Source: Rhodobacteraceae bacterium UBA1957
GTDB lineage: Bacteria > Pseudomonadota > Alphaproteobacteria > Rhodobacterales > Rhodobacteraceae
NCBI GenBank assembly: GCA_002336405.1
Contig: DDEJ01000017.1
Span: 15,354 to 31,305, forward strand
Direction of reading: 5' to 3'
DNA length: 15,952 nucleotides
Positions within the stretch are counted from its first letter, which is position 1. Each line of letters opens with the position of its first letter. The notes below the pieces were generated by a model that ran no database searches, was not told the DNA's origin, and saw nothing but the letters and a program-made list of their open reading frames with translations. Of this stretch, positions 9,571-15,952 are shown one piece after another. Made by a program: the position numbers and the translations under genes.

Positions 9571-11046
9571 TTACAGCCCGTACAAATCGCTAAACTTATA
9601 CTCGAGGTAACTCAAAAGTGGCAATTCTGAGGGCGCTTGACGCGCCGCCTGTGCAATCACCTCGCGCGGTTCATACAAGCCACCATGGCACTGAACATGA
9701 CGTCCCAGCCAGCTGGTTGCCGCACTCAAATTACCCACCGCAAGCTGATCGTCAAGATCCGGAATATCCGCGCGCAGCGCCTGATACAAGCACCCGGCAT
9801 AGACGTTGCCCAGCGCATAGGTCGGGAAATACCCAAACAGACCCACAGACCAATGTACATCCTGCAGGACGCCGTGCGACGGGCGGTCTACCTGATACCC
9901 AAAATCTGCGGCAAAACGGTCGTTCCACGCAGCCTCAAGATCGCCCACCGCCAAATCGCCGCTAATCAGCGCCCGCTCCAGATCGAAGCGCATCATGATA
10001 TGCAGATTATATTGCACCTCATCGGCCTCAGTGCGGATATAGCCGTTCGAGACCCGGTTCACAGTGGCATAAAATGCCTCTTCATCCGCTATACCAAACG
10101 GGCCAAAGGCATCTTTCATCTTGCCAAACATCCAGCCAGTAAAGGCCCGGCTGCGGCCCAATTGGTTTTCATAAATCCGCGACTGACTTTCATGCACCCC
10201 CATCGAGACACCGCAGCCCAGCGGCGTCAGTCGGTACGCGGGTGAAATATTTTGTTCGTAAGCGGCATGACCGACCTCGTGGATGGTCGAATAGATACAA
10301 TTGAACGGGTCATCTTCAGCTGTCCGCGTGGTGATACGCGTGTCATCGCCCGACCCCATCGAAAACGGATGCACAGATTTATCCAGGCGCCCGCGCGTCA
10401 AATCATACCCAAAGGTCTCAGCCAGATCACGGGCAAAGCGCATTTGAAGATCACTCTCGAAATGCCCGGCAAGCGGCACGGGCGCGGGCCGGTCCAGAAC
10501 CGCAGCACGCAGCGCCACCAAACGCGGCCGCATCGCGCCAAACATCGCCTCGATCTCTGTGGCTTTGATCGACGTCTCATAACCATCAAGAAGCGCGTCG
10601 TAGACATCGCCACCATCAGCCAGAGCCGCGCCCTCTTCGCGGCGCAGCGCCAGAACCTCAGTCAGTTTGGGAGCAAAAGCTGAAAAATCATTGGCCTCCC
10701 GCGCTGCTGCCCAGACACCTTGAGCAAGGCTGGTCACCCGGGCAAGTTCAGCCGCCAGCCGCGCCGGCACCTTGCAAGTGCGATCATAACTGTGACGGAT
10801 ATGGCGTAATTGTGCCCGCGCTACCGCATCCAGATCAGCACCTTCACATTGCTCCAACCAGTCTCCAATGCGCAGATCACTGCGTCTGGCGTGCATAACA
10901 CCTTCCATCGCGGCACTTTCCTCGCCGCGTTGGTCGGCAGCGCCGGGCGGCATCATGGTTTCCTGATCCCAATCCTGCCTGCCAGAAATCTGAGCCAACG
11001 CTTCGGTCTGGCTTTGAAACGAAATCAGGTCTTGATAAGCGCGCAT
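9571..11046 (-). CDS. M32 family metallocarboxypeptidase
   Basis: This 491-residue protein belongs to the Taq/Pfu carboxypeptidase family (M32), cytosolic zinc or cobalt enzymes that trim C-terminal residues from peptides. Numbered with a leading GTG codon as residue 1, the family motifs occur in order: HPF (227-229), DDTRITTR (235-242), the metal site HEVGH (257-261), HESQSRIYEN (286-295) supplying the third ligand Glu287, IRTEADE (338-344) and GYFPTYALGN (406-415). Length is typical (about 490-500). I start at ATG 11046 rather than the GTG just before it, because AAGGAG then sits six bases upstream instead of three. This ATG shares its first base with the last base of the ctaA stop, so the pair is probably translated in a coupled way. 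A link between this peptidase and heme A synthesis is not evident. Confidence 0.95.
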   Translation of the reverse strand: MRAYQDLISFQSQTEALAQISGRQDWDQETMMPPGAADQRGEESAAMEGVMHARRSDLRIGDWLEQCEGADLDAVARAQLRHIRHSYDRTCKVPARLAAELARVTSLAQGVWAAAREANDFSAFAPKLTEVLALRREEGAALADGGDVYDALLDGYETSIKATEIEAMFGAMRPRLVALRAAVLDRPAPVPLAGHFESDLQMRFARDLAETFGYDLTRGRLDKSVHPFSMGSGDDTRITTRTAEDDPFNCIYSTIHEVGHAAYEQNISPAYRLTPLGCGVSMGVHESQSRIYENQLGRSRAFTGWMFGKMKDAFGPFGIADEEAFYATVNRVSNGYIRTEADEVQYNLHIMMRFDLERALISGDLAVGDLEAAWNDRFAADFGYQVDRPSHGVLQDVHWSVGLFGYFPTYALGNVYAGCLYQALRADIPDLDDQLAVGNLSAATSWLGRHVQCHGGLYEPREVIAQAARQAPSELPLLSYLEYKFSDLYGL

Positions 11047-12188
11047 CACGGGCTCCTTAAGGGTACAAACACCGGATAGCCGGTTCTAAATCGGGCCTGC
11101 AGGCAGAAAACCCACAATAAAATAGCCCCCAGTTGGTGCAGTATCGCCAAATTCCACGGCGCAGAATGCATTACCGTCACAATCCCCAGCACCATCTGCA
11201 CGAACATCATAGCCATAACTAGGTGAAAACCAAGCCGCACCGTGTCACTTGTCGAGGCGCGCGCACGCCACCACACAAATGCACCAAAGACGAACAATAT
11301 ATAGCCAGCCATTCTGTGAACAAACTGCACCAAACCGTCGTTTTCAAAAAAATTCCGCCACCACGGCGCAAGGTCAAACGGATCAGGAGGCAGAATGCCA
11401 CCCGCCATGAGCGGCCAGTCGATATAGTTACGGCCAGCATCAATCCCTGCAACGAGAGCGCCAAAAATAATCTGCACAAAAGTCAAGCCCACCAAGAGGG
11501 TCGCCATCCGCACAAGCCCCGTCTCGCGTTGCCGGCGGGACTGCATCAAATCGCGGTCCGGCCGCGCAAGCAATAACGAAAACCATGTAATCGCTCCAAG
11601 GATGACAAACGCCAGCCCCAAATGCGTGGCCAAACGGTAGCTGGCAACGTCCAGCATGGTGCCGCTGAGACCACTTGCCACCATCCACCAGCCAATGGCC
11701 CCCTGCAGCCCACCCAAAGCGCCGATTGCCAGCAACCGCATGCTCCAACCGCGCGGCATTCGACGGCTTAGTAACAGCCCGAAGAAACCAACCGCCCAGA
11801 CCAGACCAATCACCCGGCCAAGTTGCCTGTGACCCCATTCCCACCAGTAAATGACCTTGAACTCCGACAACGTCATCCCTTTGTTTTGAAGCTGATACTC
11901 GGGGATTGTTTGGTACTTTTCAAACTCTGATTGCCAGTCTGCTGCACCCAGCGGCGGCACCGCACCAGTGACCGGGCGCCATTCGGTAATGCTGAGGCCA
12001 CTATCGGTCAATCGTGTCAGCCCCCCAACCAAGATCATCAAAACCACCAATGCGAACAAAATCGCCAACAAGATTCGGGTCAAACCTCGGCCCCGGCCCA
12101 AAGGCCCGTCGATAAGACCACCCGCTGGAGCCGCCGATGACGGCGCCTGTTGCGCCACATCTTCGAATATGCTGCGGGTCTTGCTCAT
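11046..12188 (-). CDS. ctaA: Heme A synthase, COX15/CtaA family
   Basis: CtaA oxidises the C8 methyl of heme O to a formyl group, giving heme A for aa3-type cytochrome oxidases; it acts in the inner membrane. The 380-residue protein has about eight hydrophobic segments (roughly 38-58, 125-142, 151-172, 186-207, 226-246, 287-305, 319-340, 345-365). The four conserved histidines expected to bind heme are visible: His120 (GHRQLGR), His189 (ATHLGLA), His291 (VHRMAGY) and His351 (LHQLGA). The GGLTRLTDSGLSITEW segment is typical of the long COX15 type. An ATG at 12254 is in frame, but I chose 12188 because GGGAG lies seven bases before it and the extra 22 residues look non-family. It is the first gene of a pair with the M32 peptidase. 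No ctaB or cox genes are in view. Confidence 0.95.
   Translation of the reverse strand: MSKTRSIFEDVAQQAPSSAAPAGGLIDGPLGRGRGLTRILLAILFALVVLMILVGGLTRLTDSGLSITEWRPVTGAVPPLGAADWQSEFEKYQTIPEYQLQNKGMTLSEFKVIYWWEWGHRQLGRVIGLVWAVGFFGLLLSRRMPRGWSMRLLAIGALGGLQGAIGWWMVASGLSGTMLDVASYRLATHLGLAFVILGAITWFSLLLARPDRDLMQSRRQRETGLVRMATLLVGLTFVQIIFGALVAGIDAGRNYIDWPLMAGGILPPDPFDLAPWWRNFFENDGLVQFVHRMAGYILFVFGAFVWWRARASTSDTVRLGFHLVMAMMFVQMVLGIVTVMHSAPWNLAILHQLGAILLWVFCLQARFRTGYPVFVPLRSP
11053..11058 (-). promoter_or_regulatory. Ribosome binding site that decides the M32 start
   Basis: AAGGAG on the minus strand lies inside the last codons of ctaA, six bases before ATG 11046 and only three before GTG 11049. The spacing favours the ATG. 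Confidence 0.75.
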
Positions 12189-12216
12189 TGCCTGTCTCCC
12201 TTGATCGGTCCCGCAA

Positions 12217-12245
12217 GAGATAGGCCACACAGCCAATGCCTTCAA
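12217..12245 (-). promoter_or_regulatory. Possible ctaA promoter
   Basis: On the minus strand TTGAAG (12245-12240) and TATCTC (12222-12217) are 17 bases apart, and the -10 lies 28 bases before the chosen ATG at 12188. This would make the upstream ATG at 12254 untranslated. Match to consensus is moderate. Confidence 0.35.
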
Positions 12246-12492
12246 GGCGATCATCCAGTCCAGTCCGGTTCATACACTATTTGTCGCAGACCGCGTTGCC
12301 AGCGCCAAATTCATCATCTGGGCGGATGACCTGCTTGAAATACGCCGATCCACGTCCCACGTTTCGCCATGCGCAGGCGGTCAGCCTGACCGAAAAATGA
12401 GAGATCTTCAAATGATTTTAGGATTCCGCGTTTATAGACTCAAATGCGCATTTTTTGACCGTTACTTTTTATAGTGCAAAGGAGCCCGACAG

Positions 12493-12762
12493 ATGTCTCA
12501 TACATTCACCGCCAAACAAACTGATTATTGGAAACAACAGGCCTATGCACTGATGGTCCACGAAGGCATGTCGGCGCGGTTTGCCAAAGGTCAGCTGGAA
12601 ACCGAACTTTTTTTGGATGACATAATGCACATTGTGCGTACGTCAGGCCGTTATGACAACAAAAGTGAGGCACAAGTCCCAGTGGCGCGGAGGATGGAGC
12701 AAACACAAACCGAAAGCGCCATGTTCAAACTGGGCCTTTTCATCGGACGTCTGGCAGTCTGA
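12493..12762 (+). CDS. Unrecognised 89-residue protein
   Basis: I do not recognise the family. The gene has a strong ribosome site, AAAGGAG (12478-12484), eight bases before ATG, which argues that it is real. The protein is soluble-looking, with no signal peptide, no cysteine and no transmembrane segment. It begins with a polar stretch (FTAKQTDYWKQQAY), has an acidic middle (LETELFLDDI, residues 35-44) and ends in a short hydrophobic-basic helix-like tail (AMFKLGLFIGRLAV, 76-89). It stands alone, with a 304-base gap to the divergent ctaA start and a 108-base gap to the convergent trmJ. A small genus- or order-level conserved protein is the likeliest reading; nothing in the sequence points to a role. 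Confidence 0.7.
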   Translation: MSHTFTAKQTDYWKQQAYALMVHEGMSARFAKGQLETELFLDDIMHIVRTSGRYDNKSEAQVPVARRMEQTQTESAMFKLGLFIGRLAV

Positions 12763-12870
12763 CACAAATCGCGCGTGTGCGGCGCAACTGCAATCTAGAG
12801 CGCCCCAAGCGTGCCAGTTTGTAAAATCTATGCAGCCTGAAAATCTATTGCCACAAAAAGGAATACAGGC

Positions 12871-13623
12871 TTAGCTGTCACCAGACCGTCCCGCCCATCT
12901 GACCATCTGACGCATAATACCATGCAACATTTGCACGTCAGCCCTGGTCAGCCGCATCCGCGACCACATGTTGCGCAGGTTGACCTTCATACCGTCAGCT
13001 TTGGTGGCGGGAAAAAAGAACCCAGCCTGTCCAAGACGCGTCTCGTAGTGCTCTGCAAGTTTTTCGATCTCGATTGCCTCAGCCCAATCGGTCTTGCCCA
13101 TTTCATAGCCCTGCTTTGGGTGCGCGACGCTTTGGCGACGCCATTCATACGCCGTCAGCAATACACATTGCGCCAGATTAAGACTGGCAAACTCAGGATT
13201 AACCGGCACTGAGATGATTGCATTGGCCTGCGCCACATCCTCATTTTCCAGCCCCGCCCGTTCCGGACCGAACAGCACTGCCACCTTTTCGCCTGAAGCT
13301 ATTTTTTCACGCGCCAATTCCATCGCCCGCTCAGGTGAAAAAATCGGCTTGGTCAAGCCGCGGTGACGCGCTGTGGTGGCAAAGACATAAGTGCAATCGG
13401 CCACTGCATCGATCACCCTATCTGACAGATGTGCCTCATCCAGCAATCGTCCGGCACCGCTGGCCATTGCCACTGCTTTGGGATTCGGCCAGCCATCACG
13501 CGGCGCAACGATCCGCATCCGATCAAGTTCGAAATTCCACATGGCGCGTGCCGCCGCACCAACGTTCTCACCCATTTGCGGGCGCACCAAAACAAACGCG
13601 GGTTGGGGCATATCTGTGGACAT
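12871..13623 (-). CDS. trmJ: tRNA 2'-O-methyltransferase TrmJ (SPOUT family)
   Basis: TrmJ uses S-adenosylmethionine to methylate the ribose 2'-OH at position 32 of certain tRNAs. The 250-residue protein shows the SPOUT motifs in order: motif 1 GENVGAAARAM (18-28) after FVLVRPQ, motif 2 FGPERAGLENEDV (118-130) with Arg122, and motif 3 NPEFASLNLAQ (142-152), which form the trefoil knot and cofactor pocket. A C-terminal extension (about 165-250) rich in charged residues matches the TrmJ-type tail and length. Arg122 and the knot residues are intact, so an active enzyme is expected. The start has AAGGAG six bases upstream. Distinguishing TrmJ from the related LasT-type label needs alignment; target tRNAs cannot be read from sequence. 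It is divergent from the ThiE-like gene across 219 bases. Confidence 0.9.
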   Translation of the reverse strand: MSTDMPQPAFVLVRPQMGENVGAAARAMWNFELDRMRIVAPRDGWPNPKAVAMASGAGRLLDEAHLSDRVIDAVADCTYVFATTARHRGLTKPIFSPERAMELAREKIASGEKVAVLFGPERAGLENEDVAQANAIISVPVNPEFASLNLAQCVLLTAYEWRRQSVAHPKQGYEMGKTDWAEAIEIEKLAEHYETRLGQAGFFFPATKADGMKVNLRNMWSRMRLTRADVQMLHGIMRQMVRWAGRSGDS

Positions 13624-13842
13624 CTCTCACTCCTTTACGGTGCAAGCGGGGTAAGCGATACTAGCAACCAAGGAAAGCGCAAAGGCGTAGGTGCGGGTAA
13701 AATTTATCGCATTCCACGCTGTGGCCGACAATGCGGGCTCTCGCCGATCTTCCAACCCGTGCTTACCCAAGCAAAACCTGTGGCTTATGGTCAAAGTCTG
13801 GTTTCCACGCTAAGACAGACCAACTTAATATGGAGCGTCCAC

Positions 13843-14466
13843 ATGGTCGACACCGAACAGCCGCAACTTTACCTTATTTCGCCTTCCGAATGTGACATTG
13901 AGCACTTTCCAGACCAGCTGGCGCGGGTGCTTGACGCCCAACAGATTGCCTGCGTCCGTCTGGCCCTGTCCTCGCAAGATCAAGACACCATCAGCCGTAT
14001 GGCCGATGCCCTGCGCCCGGTCACCCATGCCCGAGACGTGGCGTTGGTGATTGAACAGCATCTTTTACTGGTCGAGCCGTTGGGACTGGACGGGGTTCAT
14101 CTGACCGACGCGGCTCGGTCAGTGCGCAAAACGCGCAAGGCGCTGGGGCCGGACGCTATTATCGGCGCTTTTTGCGGCGCACTGCGGCACGACGGCATTT
14201 CGGCCGCCGAATCCGGTGCCGACTACATCAGCTTTGGCCCTGTCGGCAAATCGCCTCTAGGCGATGGTGTCTCAGCAGACCACGCATTGTTCGAGTGGTG
14301 GTCAGAAATGATAGAACTTCCAGTTGTTGCAGAGGGCGGTTTAACCGAAGAACTGATTTCCCAACTTGCCCCTGTCAGCGATTTTTTTGCCATTGGCCCT
14401 GAAATTTGGACGATGCAAGCGCCTGAACAAACGCTCGCCGCGCTCACTGCGAAGATCCTTGTTTAG
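13843..14466 (+). CDS. ThiE/TenI-fold protein with a degenerate active site
   Basis: This 207-residue protein follows the thiamine phosphate synthase barrel: LYLISP (9-14), LDGVHLTD (82-89), ESGADYISFGPV (123-134), VVAEGGL (161-167) and FFAIGPEIW (181-189). True ThiE joins HMP-pyrophosphate to thiazole phosphate. Several residues known to do this are absent: the REK-type lysine after strand 2 (here CVRLAL, 37-42), the NDR loop (LVIEQ, 68-72), the GVS serine (GAFC, 108-111), and the PTxTK phosphate loop (GKSPLGDG, 135-142). It may be annotated as thiamine phosphate synthase, but I would not assume that activity. The start at 13843 has TGGAG seven bases upstream; a much longer in-frame extension to 13429 runs antisense through trmJ and is rejected. 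No other thi genes lie nearby. Confidence 0.8.
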   Translation: MVDTEQPQLYLISPSECDIEHFPDQLARVLDAQQIACVRLALSSQDQDTISRMADALRPVTHARDVALVIEQHLLLVEPLGLDGVHLTDAARSVRKTRKALGPDAIIGAFCGALRHDGISAAESGADYISFGPVGKSPLGDGVSADHALFEWWSEMIELPVVAEGGLTEELISQLAPVSDFFAIGPEIWTMQAPEQTLAALTAKILV

Positions 14467-14570
14467 TGCACCGTTACTATTCAATAAGCATATGATTTAA
14501 AATATTAAATTTTAGTCACTATACGTAATACGCACCCTTAATTGGTCGTACACCCCCTCTTTCTTTGCAG

Positions 14571-14660
14571 TTAGGGAACGTGTATTAATTTGCCAATCTT
14601 CGAGTGACGTTCGGCATATTCCCGTAAAAGTGCCTCAGCACTCGGTAGTTTGATTTCCAA
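14571..14660 (-). pseudogene. Possible C-terminal gene remnant, 29 codons
   Basis: From a TTG at 14660 to a TAA ending at 14571 the minus strand reads as a charged, protein-like stretch (PSAEALLREYAERHSK is part of it) ending KLIHVP. An in-frame stop lies just before the TTG, and no ribosome site is visible. It could be the tail of a decayed gene or chance; I cannot assign a family. Confidence 0.2.
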
Positions 14661-14877
14661 TTAATTCATTCACGATTCTATTTCTTATGCAGGCATAATT
14701 ATCACCAAAAAATTAGTAGGTTATAAAATTTATGGGTTCCAAACCATAACAAAATGTTCATTCGCTCAACGATTCTCCACCATTTCGATCAAAGCTAAAC
14801 TACCGCTTAGATCCACTATTAATAGGCTGGCCAGACCCCAAACATTAATATGAAAAAGTGAACAACTGAAACGATAC

Positions 14878-14904
14878 AAAAAGGGCTCGCAGTACGCGAG
14901 CCCT
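14878..14904 (-). terminator. Rho-independent terminator of the flagellin gene
   Basis: AGGGCTCGC (14882-14890) pairs perfectly with GCGAGCCCT (14896-14904) around a five-base loop. On the minus strand the stem is followed directly by a run of T (14882-14878), 30 bases after the flagellin stop. Confidence 0.9.
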
Positions 14905-14933
14905 CTCGTCAGCATGTCCGGCGGTTAGTAGGG

Positions 14934-15866
14934 TTAGCCAGATTGTAGCAATCCCAAAACATTTTGTTTTGAAGCATTGGCCTGCGCCAGCATGGCGGTT
15001 GACGCTTGTTGTAGGATTTGGTTCTTAGCCAAATTCGTAGTTTCTATCGCGTAATCCGTATCTTCAATACGGCCTTTCGCTGAACTTAAATTGGCCGACA
15101 TGTTTGTGAGGTTATTCACAGAATGATTGAGGCGATTGGAAACAGCCCCAAGCTTTGATCTTTGAGTATTGACCGTTTTTATCGCTTCGTCAATGAGACC
15201 TATAGATTGCATTGCATTACCGGTTGCAGTGGTAGCAGTCCCACCGGCATCATGATCAGCACCGACGATATCAGCGTCAGCAACAACTAAAGCCAAGTTT
15301 TTGCCTGCTGCCGTGTTTAGGTCCAACGTCTCAGCGTCCATGGCACCAATTGTAACTGCAATTTGGTTCTGTGTTCCTGTCGCAGCGCCCACTTGAAATG
15401 AAAAAGTTACGGAACTGTTTACCTTGGCTGCCGCGTTAGCACCAGTTCCAGCCAACAAATCCGTATTAGCCCAAGTCGTGGCCCCAGCGATCCTGTCAAT
15501 TTCTGTGACCATTGCATCCATCTCTGATTGCAGATTTAAACGGTCTTGGGTGTTGTTAGTGTCGTTCGCTGCTTGCACCGCGACTTCACGCATGCGCTGC
15601 AAGATGTTTTCAACTTCCTTGTGAGCACCCTCTGCAGTAGCGATTAACGCTTGGCCATCCAAAGCGTTACGAATGCTTTGATTGGTACCGCGTACTTCCG
15701 CCGTCAAGCGTGAAGAAATCGCTACTCCTGCGGCGTCGTCCGAAGCAGAGTTAATTCGCTTCCCGGTGGATAGCCTCTCCATCGAGACTTCCATGCTTCT
15801 GTTCACGCTATTAGCCGCAGCAGCGGCGTTCAGAGCACTATTGTTCGTTCCTATTGATAAAGCCAT
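14934..15866 (-). CDS. Flagellin (FliC-type)
   Basis: The 310-residue protein is a flagellar filament subunit exported through the flagellar type III apparatus. The N-terminal D0/D1 part (about 1-140) has ERLSTGKRINSASDDAAGVA (31-50) and REVAVQAANDTNN, and the C-terminal D1/D0 part (about 225-310) has SAKGRIEDTDYAIETTNLAK and ends QNVLGLLQSG. Between them lies a short Ala/Thr/Gly-rich surface domain of about 85 residues. There is no signal peptide, as expected. CGGAG nine bases before ATG is the ribosome site. The gene's right part is about 47% GC in a sample I counted, lower than the neighbours. No other flagellar genes are in view, so it looks like a single-gene unit, closed by a strong terminator. 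It is the classical FliC type, unlike the divergent flagellin I associate with many Rhodobacteraceae. Confidence 0.95.
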   Translation of the reverse strand: MALSIGTNNSALNAAAAANSVNRSMEVSMERLSTGKRINSASDDAAGVAISSRLTAEVRGTNQSIRNALDGQALIATAEGAHKEVENILQRMREVAVQAANDTNNTQDRLNLQSEMDAMVTEIDRIAGATTWANTDLLAGTGANAAAKVNSSVTFSFQVGAATGTQNQIAVTIGAMDAETLDLNTAAGKNLALVVADADIVGADHDAGGTATTATGNAMQSIGLIDEAIKTVNTQRSKLGAVSNRLNHSVNNLTNMSANLSSAKGRIEDTDYAIETTNLAKNQILQQASTAMLAQANASKQNVLGLLQSG

Positions 15867-15900
15867 TTGGCAAAACTCCGTACTTTGATCCTCCCACGCT

Positions 15901-15912
15901 ATTCATCTGAAT
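15901..15912. promoter_or_regulatory. Palindrome in the flagellin leader
   Basis: ATTCA-TC-TGAAT is a perfect five-base inverted repeat, 35 bases upstream of the flagellin ATG. A TAAA farther upstream is followed after 15 bases by CAGATGAA, only a weak echo of a sigma28 promoter. No sigma54 site was seen. An operator role is possible but unproven. Confidence 0.25.
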
Positions 15913-15952
15913 ACTCGCAGGCTATTTAGATTTTTGTACAATGAGAGAAAAA

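Larger units (their letters stand above)
14467..14933. other. AT-rich, mostly gene-free stretch downstream of two convergent genes
   Basis: By hand count bases 14461-14880 are about 36% GC, well below the coding DNA around them. There is no convincing gene. Small features seen: a perfect palindrome CTATTAATAG (14816-14825), an inverted repeat TTATGG/CCATAA (14730-14749), a 29-codon open stretch on the minus strand (14571-14660), and the flagellin terminator at the right end. Confidence 0.6.

Noticed and set aside
12189..12254. Upstream ATG for ctaA
   Set aside because: The added 22 residues do not look like the family, the GGGAG site fits ATG 12188, and a candidate promoter lies within this segment.
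12455..12475. TTGACC and TATAGT upstream of the 89-residue protein gene
   Set aside because: The two boxes are only nine bases apart, too close for a sigma70 promoter.
12834..12871. Inverted repeat AGCCTG/CAGGCT just after trmJ
   Set aside because: Only six pairs with a 26-base loop and no following T-run on the minus strand; too weak to call a terminator.
13429..13842. In-frame upstream extension of the ThiE-like gene
   Set aside because: It runs antisense through the 5' part of trmJ, lacks family-like sequence, and a good ribosome site precedes ATG 13843.
14766..14915. 49-codon minus-strand open frame downstream of the flagellin gene
   Set aside because: It runs straight through the perfect terminator hairpin, has no ribosome site and shows no recognisable protein pattern.

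Overview
The window reads as chromosomal core DNA of a marine alphaproteobacterium, most likely Rhodobacterales (Roseobacter group). The evidence is the character of the proteins: a porphobilinogen synthase with the Asp-rich, cysteine-free metal loop usual in that group, an alpha-type GyrA and Mfd, a COX15-type heme A synthase, and a four-helix membrane protein of a family I associate with Rhodobacteraceae. Coding DNA looks to be in the mid-50s % GC. I saw no tRNA, rRNA, CRISPR array, insertion sequence or phage gene.

Layout. Positions 1-459 (+) are the 3' part of an HD-domain nucleotidase-like gene cut by the window edge. It converges on a minus-strand pair: a small membrane protein (4044-4577) followed one base later by mfd (503-4042). 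Divergent from these is hemB (4700-5701, +), then a SYLF/YSC84 lipoprotein with a Tat-like signal (5814-6374), then gyrA (6629-9394), closed by a GC-rich hairpin. A minus-strand pair follows, ctaA (11046-12188) and an M32 carboxypeptidase (9571-11046), whose stop and start codons share one base. Then come an unrecognised 89-residue protein (12493-12762, +), trmJ (12871-13623, -) and, divergent from it, a ThiE/TenI-fold protein (13843-14466, +) that lacks most ThiE substrate-binding residues. The right end is an AT-rich, essentially gene-free stretch (14467-14933) holding a strong terminator for a flagellin gene (14934-15866, -) of the classical FliC type.

The genes serve mostly housekeeping roles: transcription-coupled repair (Mfd), DNA supercoiling (GyrA), tetrapyrrole and heme A synthesis (HemB, CtaA), tRNA modification (TrmJ) and peptide turnover (M32). 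HemB and CtaA both belong to heme metabolism but lie in separate transcription units. I find no convincing undescribed multi-gene system. The points most worth following are the degenerate ThiE-like protein, the flagellin with its AT-rich flank, the orphan 89-residue protein, and the membrane protein tightly linked to mfd.
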